39,830 nucleotides of DNA, from the NCBI GenBank assembly GCA_028691315.1, contig JAQUZN010000008.1:1-39830 (forward strand), read 5' to 3'. The position numbers were made by a program, and so were the translations under genes. This DNA comes from Candidatus Izemoplasmatales bacterium (lineage in GTDB: Bacteria > Bacillota_I > Bacilli_A > Izemoplasmatales > Hujiaoplasmataceae). A model generated the notes under the pieces. That model was not told the DNA's origin, searched no databases, and saw nothing but the letters and a program-made list of their open reading frames with translations. Numbering within the stretch: position 1 is the stretch's first letter; the number at the start of each line of letters is the position of its first letter. Of this stretch, positions 32,906 through 39,830 are shown piece by piece.

Positions 32906-33925
32906 ATGATGAAAGATATGATTGAGCGTTATGTATACGATGTTTCAAGAAGATTGCCTGAAAATCAAAGAGAAGAAGTTAAAAAAGAATTGTTTGCTAA
33001 TATTGGCGACATGTTAAATGGCTCCCAAAGAGAAAGTGATATTGAGAAGGTATTATTAACTCTTGGTGAACCAAGAGTGCTCGCAAATGAGTACAGAGAA
33101 AAGAAAAGGTATTTGGTATCTCCTAAGTGGATGGATGATTATTTATTTGTATTAAAAATAGTTTCTATCATTGTTGTGTCCGTTTCACTTGTTTTTGGAC
33201 TTATTGATAATATCACACACCCGGAAGCCATCACTGCTTTTGGCATGATTGTTGAAATATTTTCGAAAACGGTTAGTGATATGTTTCTAGGTGCAGTTCA
33301 AGCATTTGCATACGTCACACTTGTTTTTGTCCTAATTGATAGGGTTGATATATCTGATAAAAGAAAACCCTGGACAGTATCTAAATTACCAAGCATTCCG
33401 AAAGAAAATGAAGTTGTCATTTCTAGAACAGGAAGCATTATTGGTTTTATATTTACCGCTATTTTTGGATCAGTATTTCTATATTTATTGATAAATAATT
33501 CTATATATTTAGTATGGCTCAACACAGGAGATGGTTGGCATAATACATTGCCATTATTCACAGATACTGTTGTTCAAGGTTTTGTTCCTTTATTAATCGT
33601 ATCCTTCGTAGTATCTTTAGTTGTACACATGGTCAAAATTGGATATGGAAGATTAAATGTCCCTGTTGCTTATGCGCATACAATTGAAAAAATAATCTCG
33701 TCTGCAGTATTTATTATCTTTATTCATGCGTCAAATTTAATTAATACAGATTTTTTAAATCAAGTTTCAACATTTTATCATATTGATGTTCAAACGATTA
33801 CCGATGGATTTAGCTATGGAGTAACGATATTAACTGTAATTTTATGCGTTGGTGTTACAATTGATATTATCCAAATGTGGGTGAAAACGATAAAAAACTC
33901 CAAACTACCAATGATTACTAAGTAA
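32906..33925 (+). CDS. HAAS-domain membrane protein paired with PadR
   Basis: A 339-residue protein. The first 70 residues (IERYVYDVSRRLPENQREEV, then IEKVLLTLGEPRVLANEYRE) are a HAAS domain, a helical unit typically encoded next to PadR regulators. About six membrane helices follow. The pair probably acts as a membrane-linked sensor or permease-like module; function is unproved. ATG codons at 32906 and 32909 both follow AGGGGG; either may be used. A terminator lies 21 bases downstream of the stop. Confidence 0.8.
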   Translation: MMKDMIERYVYDVSRRLPENQREEVKKELFANIGDMLNGSQRESDIEKVLLTLGEPRVLANEYREKKRYLVSPKWMDDYLFVLKIVSIIVVSVSLVFGLIDNITHPEAITAFGMIVEIFSKTVSDMFLGAVQAFAYVTLVFVLIDRVDISDKRKPWTVSKLPSIPKENEVVISRTGSIIGFIFTAIFGSVFLYLLINNSIYLVWLNTGDGWHNTLPLFTDTVVQGFVPLLIVSFVVSLVVHMVKIGYGRLNVPVAYAHTIEKIISSAVFIIFIHASNLINTDFLNQVSTFYHIDVQTITDGFSYGVTILTVILCVGVTIDIIQMWVKTIKNSKLPMITK

Positions 33926-33945
33926 AAAATATATTTGCAAAAATT

Positions 33946-33993
33946 AAAAGGATGCTAGATCACTAATTTATGTGATATTAACATCCTTTTTTT
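33946..33993 (+). terminator. Terminator of padR-HAAS
   Basis: Outer 9-bp stem AAAAGGATG/CATCCTTTT with an inner ATCAC/GTGAT stem, followed by T. Confidence 0.8.
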
Positions 33994-34036
33994 AATATAC
34001 AATTATTTAGAACATCTTTTCAACTTTACTGCTTTA

Positions 34037-34045
34037 TGATATAAT
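34037..34045 (+). promoter_or_regulatory. Extended -10 promoter of the zinc-ribbon gene
   Basis: TATG-A-TATAAT with exact -10 at 34040-34045, 57 bases before the ATG. Confidence 0.6.
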
Positions 34046-34102
34046 TCAGTTGTAATAGTATTTATTATTAATCATTTCACAAAAAACTGACGGAGGTATA
34101 AG

Positions 34103-34612
34103 ATGGAAGACAACAATAAATATAATCTAAATGAAAAAAGCAAAGCAAGAAGTACATTACGAGTGCTAGGACCAGTAGTACTAGTCCTTGGAATCGCGCT
34201 TATCATTTATGGGATTTCGAATATGTTTAATGGATCAAATGCAGGTTTTATAGGCATACCGTTAACATTTGTCGGATCGGTTATGACTCTTTTTGGGTAT
34301 ATGGGATCTCTTGCAAGATATTCTGCATCTCAATCTGTGCCTGTCGCAAAAGATGTGACCAATTATATGCTTGATGGAACAAAAGAGTCCATTGGATTAG
34401 TCGCTGGTGAAATCAGTAAAAATCTACATCAAACTCAAAACCAGAAGTCAAGTATTAAGTATTGTTCAGCATGCCACGAAGAATTAGCTGATGAGGCAAG
34501 ATTTTGTGATCATTGTGGAGTGCCATTATTTAAGAAATGTACAAAGTGTAACAAAGAAAATGACATTGATGCTATCTATTGTCAAGACTGTGGAGCAAAA
34601 CTAGAAGTATAA
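34103..34612 (+). CDS. Membrane protein with C-terminal double zinc ribbon
   Basis: A 169-residue protein. Two membrane helices (about residues 20-42 and 49-68) are followed by a linker and two zinc ribbons built from four CxxC knuckles: CSAC, CDHC, CTKC and CQDC (residues about 119-165). Both ribbons should face the cytoplasm and bind one zinc each. Such double zinc ribbon tails occur on many uncharacterised Bacillota membrane proteins. It probably forms a unit with the 85-residue membrane protein 31 bases downstream. Confidence 0.75.
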   Translation: MEDNNKYNLNEKSKARSTLRVLGPVVLVLGIALIIYGISNMFNGSNAGFIGIPLTFVGSVMTLFGYMGSLARYSASQSVPVAKDVTNYMLDGTKESIGLVAGEISKNLHQTQNQKSSIKYCSACHEELADEARFCDHCGVPLFKKCTKCNKENDIDAIYCQDCGAKLEV

Positions 34613-34643
34613 TTATTACTATAAAAACTTTAAGGAGGAACAA

Positions 34644-34901
34644 ATGTTTCAAAAAGCAGAATTAAGTGTGTGGGATTGGATTTTATTTTGGATTTTAATG
34701 GCAATACCTATTATCGACATTATTGTTTTCATCGTAATCTTACTTTCGCCAGGAACAAACAAGACTTTAAGAAACATGTTATTTGCTCAAATATTAATTA
34801 TGGTTATAAGTTTAGCGTTAATAATTTCTTTGCTCTTACCGATTATATCGCCAATGATTCCAGAAATCATTGACAGTTTCAGAAATATATTTTCAATGTA
34901 A
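34644..34901 (+). CDS. Small two-helix membrane protein
   Basis: An 85-residue protein with two long hydrophobic helices (about residues 10-34 and 44-70) and an amphipathic end. AAGGAGG precedes the ATG at a normal distance, which supports it as a real gene. Shared operon and terminator with the zinc-ribbon gene. Family not recognised. Confidence 0.65.
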   Translation: MFQKAELSVWDWILFWILMAIPIIDIIVFIVILLSPGTNKTLRNMLFAQILIMVISLALIISLLLPIISPMIPEIIDSFRNIFSM

Positions 34902-34954
34902 GAAATAGAAATTATAGTTAACTCTATTTAGTGGACTTAATAAAAAAACAAATT

Positions 34955-35000
34955 AAAAGATGATAGAGATACGATTTGTATTTTCTCTCATCTTTTTTTT
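34955..35000 (+). terminator. Terminator of the zinc-ribbon operon
   Basis: Nine-bp outer stem AAAAGATGA/TCATCTTTT, extended by a partly paired AGAGA/TCTCT, then eight T. Confidence 0.8.
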
Positions 35001-35058
35001 GCATTGCCTACAATCCTGTTTGAATTTGTAGTTTTTAAAAGAAAGTAATTTAATTAAA

Positions 35059-35637
35059 CTACAGAAGAATGATTCCCATTGATAAAAACATCGAAACGAT
35101 TGGAATAAGAGTACCTGTGATAATTTCAGGATACTTGTGTCTTTTTAAATAAATAGAAGACCAGACTACTAAAAGAACGATACCAATGAGGAATAGATAG
35201 TGAACTCCTAAGGAATAGATAAGTACGGCTACTGGTCCTGAAATTCCACATAAATGACCAGAGGCTTTGATGTGCAAAATAAAGTTAAATAATCCCATAA
35301 ATACTCCAGAGAAAAAGTATGTATAATAGACTAAAGTTTGGATATATGTAAAATCAAAAATGAGAGATATTAAAAACCCAATGGAATAACTAACTATCGA
35401 AAAAATAATGGATAATTTTCTAGATGCATCTCGTTCATCCATATTTTTTATCGGATGAAATAATGCTTGATATGGATAAGCAAGTACAGGAATAAGTCCT
35501 GTGACAAGAATGATAAGTAACAGTTCCCATATATTGTTAAATGAGTTTGGAAAAGTGAAATAGATAATAATGTTTAGAAGCATTGCAGAGAATGGTGGAA
35601 TAGTAATTATTCGGATGATTTTTGCGATTTTTTTCAT
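35059..35637 (-). CDS. PAP2-like membrane protein, active site degenerate
   Basis: A 192-residue protein with about six membrane helices. HIKASGHLCGISGP near residue 123 and SSIYLKRHKYPEIITG near residue 160 are placed like the PSGH and SRxxxxxHxxxD motifs of PAP2 lipid phosphatases, but the first lacks the Pro and the second has Lys where Arg is usual and no final Asp. It is therefore either a distant, possibly inactive member or a related fold. A GAGGAG site precedes the ATG. Monocistronic on the minus strand, divergent from the XRE-membrane gene. Confidence 0.65.
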   Translation of the reverse strand: MKKIAKIIRIITIPPFSAMLLNIIIYFTFPNSFNNIWELLLIILVTGLIPVLAYPYQALFHPIKNMDERDASRKLSIIFSIVSYSIGFLISLIFDFTYIQTLVYYTYFFSGVFMGLFNFILHIKASGHLCGISGPVAVLIYSLGVHYLFLIGIVLLVVWSSIYLKRHKYPEIITGTLIPIVSMFLSMGIILL

Positions 35638-35702
35638 GATATTTCTCCTCGTATAATGATTTTCATTCTATAAATATCATATAATATTTTATGAAATAAA
35701 AT

Positions 35703-35722
35703 GTCTATCCTTTTACATAGAC
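35703..35722. promoter_or_regulatory. Inverted repeat in the divergent promoter region
   Basis: GTCTAT (35703-35708) and ATAGAC (35717-35722) are perfect inverted arms 8 bases apart, upstream of the minus-strand gene. Operator or chance. Confidence 0.3.
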
Positions 35723-35766
35723 GGTACACTCTTTAGAAACCGGATTCTACAAAACAAAAATATGGC

Positions 35767-35824
35767 TCTACTCACAGTAGAACTCGTGAATGTTGTTGTA
35801 CATTTGAGTGCCATATGATAAAAT
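35767..35824 (+). promoter_or_regulatory. Promoter of the XRE-membrane gene with upstream palindrome
   Basis: TTGTAC (35796-35801), 17-base spacer and TAAAAT (35819-35824) with TG extension (TATG-A-TAAAAT). The start codon comes very soon after (35831), so the leader is only a few bases and has no ribosome site. A palindrome TCTACT-CAC-AGTAGA lies at 35767-35781, just upstream of the -35. Confidence 0.55.
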
Positions 35825-35830
35825 GAAGAT

Positions 35831-36421
35831 ATGAAGATAAATGAAGAAGAATTGAAAGATAGAGTTGCAAATAACTTAATAAATTACCGAAAGATTAGTA
35901 AACTAACCCAACTGGAATTAGCGGAAAAAATCAATTATTCCGATAAATCTATTTCTAAATGGGAAAGAAAAGAAGGTCTTCCTGATATCACTATTCTGGT
36001 AAAACTAGCTGATCTATATGGAATTACAGTTAATGATTTTTTAGCTCAAGAGCCAAAAATCATCACTCCTAAAAAACATGTTAGTCAATTATTGGTAACG
36101 CTAATGGCTTTTACAGGAGTTTGGGTTTTAGCATTTCTTATTTATATGCTATTAGGTCTTATTGATGTTCAAGGATTCAAACCGGGTTTGGTCTTTATTT
36201 ATGCAATCCCTTTATCGGTTACCATTCTTGTTATTTTCAGTTATTTATGGGGAACGATGATGATGAAATTTATTTCAACATCGTTATTTCTTTGGAGTAT
36301 GGCGCTTTCTGTATATTTGACTTTTTCGACAGTTCATTTATGGCTTTTATTTATTACTGCTGTACCGGTTCAAATTATTATTATTTTCTGGTTTATTTTA
36401 AAAAATAATAATAAACTTTAA
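35831..36421 (+). CDS. XRE-family regulator with C-terminal membrane domain
   Basis: A 196-residue protein. Residues 5-70 are a classic XRE helix-turn-helix (LTQLELAEKINYSDKSISKW, then LPDITILVKLADLYGITVND). Four membrane helices follow from about residue 85 to 190. The DNA-binding domain is thus tethered to the membrane, as in many Bacillota XRE-membrane fusions thought to sense envelope or peptide signals. The mRNA may be nearly leaderless because the -10 box ends 6 bases before the ATG; an alternative ATG is not obvious. Targets unknown, but the divergent PAP2-like gene is a candidate. Confidence 0.8.
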   Translation: MKINEEELKDRVANNLINYRKISKLTQLELAEKINYSDKSISKWERKEGLPDITILVKLADLYGITVNDFLAQEPKIITPKKHVSQLLVTLMAFTGVWVLAFLIYMLLGLIDVQGFKPGLVFIYAIPLSVTILVIFSYLWGTMMMKFISTSLFLWSMALSVYLTFSTVHLWLLFITAVPVQIIIIFWFILKNNNKL

Positions 36422-36558
36422 CATAAAAAACGGCTTACTTCATATGTACTCTTTGCAAGATATACCCACTTTATAAAGTATATGATGAATGAGGGGTACA
36501 TTTTTATTATGTGTTTACCACTACTACAAAATATTACTGTAGAAAAGGAGGATTTCCT

Positions 36559-36702
36559 ATGGATAAGAATGATAAGAAGCATAATGATAAGAGCAATATG
36601 AAGAAAAAAGCTGACAAAAACAATAAGAAGCTTAATTCTCCTCAAATTGCAGGAAGCACAACAACTTCATCTAACCCTGGCAAAGTAAAAAAAACTTACT
36701 AA
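36559..36702 (+). CDS. 47-residue basic, Lys/Asn-rich peptide
   Basis: Starts at the ATG after a perfect AAAAGGAGG (36543-36551) and ends before a long hairpin. The first 28 residues are almost all Lys, Asn, Asp and His; then a short SPQIAGSTTTSSNPG segment and a basic end KVKKTY. No signal peptide or hydrophobic stretch, so it is likely cytoplasmic and disordered. The good ribosome site and close terminator support a real gene; the low complexity prevents family assignment. Confidence 0.6.
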   Translation: MDKNDKKHNDKSNMKKKADKNNKKLNSPQIAGSTTTSSNPGKVKKTY

Positions 36703-36714
36703 TTTTTTTTCTTA

Positions 36715-36760
36715 ACAAAAGGTGTCCTCTATCAACTCTAAGAGGACGCCTTTTGTATTT
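36715..36760 (+). terminator. Strong hairpin terminator after the small peptide gene
   Basis: Sixteen-bp stem (36715-36730 with 36741-36756, one G-T pair), 10-base loop. The following T tract is short, but the 3' arm itself ends in TTTTGT. Confidence 0.7.
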
Positions 36761-36825
36761 ATACTTAATCAAACGTTCGAGGAATCGTTTACAATAAATA
36801 TATGGAATTTTATTATCATTATGTA

Positions 36826-36834
36826 TGCTATAAT
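36826..36834 (+). promoter_or_regulatory. Extended -10 promoter of the patatin-like gene
   Basis: TATG-C-TATAAT with exact -10 at 36829-36834, 61 bases before the ATG. Confidence 0.6.
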
Positions 36835-36895
36835 TTTATGTAGTTATACTTGGATATTTTTATATTTAGATATCAATAACCTTGAGGAGGCAAAT

Positions 36896-37723
36896 ATGAA
36901 AAAAATCGGATTATGTTTATCAGGCGGGGGAGCAAAAGGTGCTTATCAAGTTGGGGCAGTTAAGGCTTTAGATGATTTAGGGATTTTCGCTAAAATATCA
37001 GCTTTTTCCGGAACCTCAATTGGTTCAGTAAATACTGTTATGATCACTTCAACTTCCATAGATTATGCGAAAGATTTATGGCTTAATATTTCTGAAAATC
37101 CGCTTGAATCGACTTCAACTTTGCGCGAAAAAATTAAAGTGAGTAAATTTAAACTTATCCAAAATGGACTTTACTCCATGGATAGTTTAGACCAACTATT
37201 AAAAGAACATATCATATTTGATCATTTAAAGCAAAAGGAAGTTTATATCACAGTTTCTGAAATTGGGGAAGAAAATAAGGGTTTCTTTGAACTTTTTAAA
37301 TCCACATACAAGCATTTCGTTAGGCACGACTCTAAAGTTCAGTATATACCTTTATCGAAGCTTAGTGATTCCGACATGATTGAGGCGGTAAAGGCATCGT
37401 GTTCAATTCCTATCGTTTTTCCAGCGGTCATTAGTGATAATAAGAAGTATTATGATGGCGGTATTTTTGATACAACACCGATTCATCCGTTAGCAGAAGC
37501 TTTGTGTGATCTTGTAATTCTAATTAATATATCGTTTGAAAGCCGCTTTAATTTGCCAAAAAGACATTATTCTAATGTTAAAATTATCGAAATTAGGCCA
37601 TCTGACGATATGGGAAAGGTTCTTGATTTTACAAATCAACATTCAAAGCATCTATATGATATGGGTTATCAAGATACAATTACTTTCTTTAAAGATGATG
37701 AAGTCTTGGCATTGTTTAAGTAA
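36896..37723 (+). CDS. Patatin-like phospholipase
   Basis: A 275-residue cytoplasmic Ser-Asp dyad lipase/acyl hydrolase. The oxyanion loop SGGGAKGAYQVG is at residues 9-20, the nucleophile elbow is GTSIG with Ser41, and the catalytic Asp is in YYDGGIFD near residue 187. Both dyad residues are present. The start is the ATG at 36896 after GAGGAGG; the same frame is open upstream through the promoter and is not coding. Such proteins release fatty acids from phospholipids; a membrane-turnover role is inferred. Monocistronic, followed by the ABC exporter promoter. Confidence 0.9.
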   Translation: MKKIGLCLSGGGAKGAYQVGAVKALDDLGIFAKISAFSGTSIGSVNTVMITSTSIDYAKDLWLNISENPLESTSTLREKIKVSKFKLIQNGLYSMDSLDQLLKEHIIFDHLKQKEVYITVSEIGEENKGFFELFKSTYKHFVRHDSKVQYIPLSKLSDSDMIEAVKASCSIPIVFPAVISDNKKYYDGGIFDTTPIHPLAEALCDLVILINISFESRFNLPKRHYSNVKIIEIRPSDDMGKVLDFTNQHSKHLYDMGYQDTITFFKDDEVLALFK

Positions 37724-37792
37724 GATAAAATTGATTTTGCATCATGTCAAAAACCAAATGAATGCTTTTTACAAAAAAATAAAATTTAGTAT

Positions 37793-37838
37793 TGTGTTTT
37801 ACACAGTACTATGATATTCTAATATTGTGTAAAACACA
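37793..37838 (+). promoter_or_regulatory. ABC exporter promoter with two mirrored operators
   Basis: TTTACA (37798-37803), 16-base spacer, TAATAT (37820-37825). TGTGTTTTACACA (37793-37805) overlaps the -35 and its exact reverse complement TGTGTAAAACACA (37826-37838) lies just after the -10. Both are followed by GTA. Centres are 33 bp apart, about three helical turns, which suits a repressor dimer pair. Confidence 0.65.
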
Positions 37839-37852
37839 GTAAAGGTGACTCT

Positions 37853-39496
37853 ATGAAAAAAATGCTTCTTGAACATAAACGGAAATTTATTTTATACTTA
37901 CTTGCATGTACATTTCCGGTAGTTAGAAACTTAGCGCAAATTGCGATTGTGTCACTCATCTTTGAAATAATTGAAAAAAAATCAATGAGTTTTTTCTATT
38001 TCGTTTTGATTATCGCGATTGTATATTTCATCTTTGATGGCGTTATCTTCGTGCTTTCTAGACTACTAAGGATTTCTTATATGAGGGATATTTTATTATC
38101 GTTAAGAATTAAAGCTTTTGATAAAATTATTCAAATGAGTTATAAACAATTTAACAAACAATCAAGAGATGTTTATGCATCTAATTTAATCAATGATATA
38201 AATACTTTTGAAAATTCTTTTTTTGTCTCATTAATTAACGTTATATTTAGATTTGCACTATACATCTCTGTTATGGTAATTTTGGTGATTCTAAACTGGC
38301 AATTAGCACTGATCATTTTTGGTGTATCAATCTTCGTTTTACTTGTTTCTAAGATATTTGAAAAAAAGACGGTTTCTTTACAAAAGGAAGTTTCAACTGC
38401 AAATGAAGAATTTACGGTGGATGTTTCAAATGTGTTTACTGGATTAGAAATATTAAAGTTGAACAATATTGAAGAAGCTTTCTTGAAAAAGAATAGGAAA
38501 CAAATCGTTGTTCTTGAAGGGAAGAAGTATTCATATAACGTATTTACATCATTACAATTTAATTTTAACGCGACAATCGGAAGTATGGTTCTTATAGGAC
38601 TCATCGTTTACTTAATGTACCAGACACAAGCTGGTATTGGATATGGAGAAATGATGTTAACAATTCAATTAGCGTCTTCGGCAATTTTTCCTTTGGTCAA
38701 TCTATTTCCATTAATTAACGTTTTAAAATCATCGAAGGCTATTTATGAAAAAATCACTACTGAAGAAGTATCTTCTGAAACAGAAGAATCACATAAGCCA
38801 TTTATGTTTAATGACAAAATCAATGTGAATGGAGTCAGTTTTGCTTATGAAGATTTACCCGTATTTAAATCGATTCATTTCTCACTTGAAAAAGGCAAAA
38901 AACATTTAGTGAAAGGTCCATCCGGTGCTGGAAAGTCGACCTTATTTAAACTCTTGTCGCATATGATAGATGATTACGATGGATCAATTGATGTGGATGG
39001 CATGGATTTAAAACAAATTTCATCAAAATCATTTAACGAAAAAGTGTCTTATGTTTATCAAGATGTCTTCTTGTTTGAAGCATCTTTAAAAGATAACATA
39101 ACGTTATTTAAACCATTTTCGGATGAAGAAGTATTAGTTGCTTGTAAGAAAGCAGGCTTGATGGAATACATTGATTCGTTAGATGAGGGAATTCATACCA
39201 TTATCTCAGAAAACGGAAAGAATTTATCGGGTGGAGAAAGACAAAGAGTATCCATTGCAAGAGCTTTGTGTAAGAAAGCAGAAATCTTGTTTATCGATGA
39301 AGCAACTTCTTCTTTAAATGAAGAGCTTGGTCGTAGTATTGAACAAACGATTTTAGAACTAGATGCAACGGTAGTTGCGATTAGTCATAAGTATTTTGAA
39401 GGCATTACCAATCAATATGATGTAGTCTTAGAAATAAAAGATGGATATTTGACAAAGTATGATGGCGTTAATTACTTTTCAGGGGTATCACTATGA
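37853..39496 (+). CDS. ABC exporter, membrane-ATPase half-transporter A
   Basis: A 547-residue protein with an N-terminal six-helix exporter domain (about residues 10-300) and a C-terminal ATPase. Walker A GPSGAGKST is near residue 358, the Q-loop VYQDVFLFEAS near 402, the signature LSGGERQR near 456, Walker B ILFIDEATSS near 478 with an intact catalytic Glu, and the H-loop AISHK near 503. It is a complete half-transporter that needs a partner; the next gene overlaps its stop by 4 bases and starts a second exporter domain, so a heterodimer is likely. GGTGA precedes the ATG. Substrate unknown (drugs, lipids or peptides are typical). Confidence 0.93.
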   Translation: MKKMLLEHKRKFILYLLACTFPVVRNLAQIAIVSLIFEIIEKKSMSFFYFVLIIAIVYFIFDGVIFVLSRLLRISYMRDILLSLRIKAFDKIIQMSYKQFNKQSRDVYASNLINDINTFENSFFVSLINVIFRFALYISVMVILVILNWQLALIIFGVSIFVLLVSKIFEKKTVSLQKEVSTANEEFTVDVSNVFTGLEILKLNNIEEAFLKKNRKQIVVLEGKKYSYNVFTSLQFNFNATIGSMVLIGLIVYLMYQTQAGIGYGEMMLTIQLASSAIFPLVNLFPLINVLKSSKAIYEKITTEEVSSETEESHKPFMFNDKINVNGVSFAYEDLPVFKSIHFSLEKGKKHLVKGPSGAGKSTLFKLLSHMIDDYDGSIDVDGMDLKQISSKSFNEKVSYVYQDVFLFEASLKDNITLFKPFSDEEVLVACKKAGLMEYIDSLDEGIHTIISENGKNLSGGERQRVSIARALCKKAEILFIDEATSSLNEELGRSIEQTILELDATVVAISHKYFEGITNQYDVVLEIKDGYLTKYDGVNYFSGVSL

Positions 39497-39830
39497 AAAA
39501 GAAAATAACGTATTTTAAAAATATTTATCTAGCCATCATTATATTTATTGTCTTTGCCATTGTTAATTTTAAAATGTCATTTGCTTTATACGATTTAATT
39601 AATATTGCTTTAGATGGTGCGTGGGGTCAATTCTTTGATCAAGCAAAACTCGTTATGTTATATGCTTTCTTATTACTTCCTATCAACTTAATCACTTCAT
39701 ACATTAAGAGTTTTGTGATTAAAGATGTTATGGTTAAGATGAAAAGCGATTATATTAAGCAAGTATTTAAAAAGAATATTAGTGAGTTTCAACGAGAAAA
39801 CAATGCCTTGTATGTATCGGCTTTAACGAA
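39493..39830 (+). CDS. ABC exporter, half-transporter B (partial, runs off the window)
   Basis: The ATG at 39493 overlaps the stop of the preceding ABC gene (ATGA) and the frame stays open to the window end, giving 112 residues so far. It begins MKKKITYFKNIYLAI with a first membrane helix (about 10-30), a second hydrophobic segment (about 55-75) and the coupling region KMKSDYIKQVFKKNISEFQR. The last part resembles the start of the exporter domain in half-transporter A (KAFDKIIQMSYKQFNK). The ATPase domain must lie beyond the window. Confidence 0.8.
   Translation, partial: MKKKITYFKNIYLAIIIFIVFAIVNFKMSFALYDLINIALDGAWGQFFDQAKLVMLYAFLLLPINLITSYIKSFVIKDVMVKMKSDYIKQVFKKNISEFQRENNALYVSALT

Noticed and set aside
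32436-32948. 170-residue minus-strand frame opposite padR
   Set aside because: It lies antisense to the DUF5662 terminator and the padR gene, has no family features and no ribosome site; it is a shadow frame.
36722-36895. 58-residue N-terminal extension of the patatin-like protein
   Set aside because: The frame begins inside a terminator hairpin and spans the promoter; the ATG at 36896 has GAGGAGG and the family-typical start.

Overview
The window is AT-rich bacterial chromosome. Gene content (rpsL-rpsG-fusA-tuf, rpsF-ssb-rpsR, gdpP-rplI-dnaB, prfA-prmC), strong AAGGAGG ribosome binding sites and TTGACA/TATAAT promoters point to the Bacillota/Mycoplasmatota side of the tree. Long intact genes read Trp as TGG and several end in TGA, so the standard bacterial code applies and this is not a TGA=Trp mycoplasma. 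A free-living or environmental Acholeplasma/Izemoplasma-like fermenter is my best guess. That guess is inferred from the low GC, the standard code, a trimeric [FeFe]-hydrogenase and a GdpP-L9 fusion; no marker phylogeny was run.

Layout. 1-170: a 5S rRNA closes an rRNA operon whose body lies upstream. 362-2310: a lipoprotein of unknown function and two divergent XRE-type regulators, one with two matched operator-like palindromes on its promoter. 2338-6825: the str operon rpsL-rpsG-fusA from a consensus promoter with a possibly structured leader, then tuf with its own promoter and terminator. 6838-8676 (minus): an AAC(3)-family acetyltransferase, then a DUF2089 regulator coupled to two paralogous small membrane proteins. 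8942-11789: transketolase and a TatD nuclease. 11810-15568 (minus): hydC-hydB-hydA, an NADH-linked (possibly electron-bifurcating) [FeFe]-hydrogenase with a leader of about 235 nt. 15598-19720: ychF, a CinA C-terminal-domain protein, a DUF1295 membrane enzyme and an MFS transporter. 19750-20937: rpsF-ssb-rpsR. 21013-25720: a rhomboid protease, then a single reading frame joining c-di-AMP phosphodiesterase GdpP to ribosomal protein L9, then dnaB. 25764-27710: prfA-prmC.

The last 12 kb is accessory and mostly membrane or regulatory. It holds a cluster of HExxH metallopeptidase-like protein, GyrI-like protein and ankyrin-repeat membrane protein; a frameshifted YcxB-like gene with a 4-TM protein; a DUF5662 protein; a PadR-HAAS pair with an operator in its promoter; a zinc-ribbon membrane protein pair; a PAP2-like membrane protein; an XRE regulator with membrane tail; a 47-residue basic peptide; a patatin-like phospholipase; and a two-gene ABC exporter whose second gene runs off the window. 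The exporter promoter carries two mirrored TGTG-N5-CACA operators.

Most notable: (1) the in-frame GdpP-L9 fusion, which keeps a perfect internal ribosome binding site and ATG for L9; (2) the long hydrogenase leader with alternative pairings; (3) the operator pairs on the small XRE gene and on the ABC exporter; (4) the metallopeptidase/GyrI/ankyrin cluster. No CRISPR array, insertion sequence, prophage or tRNA gene was seen.
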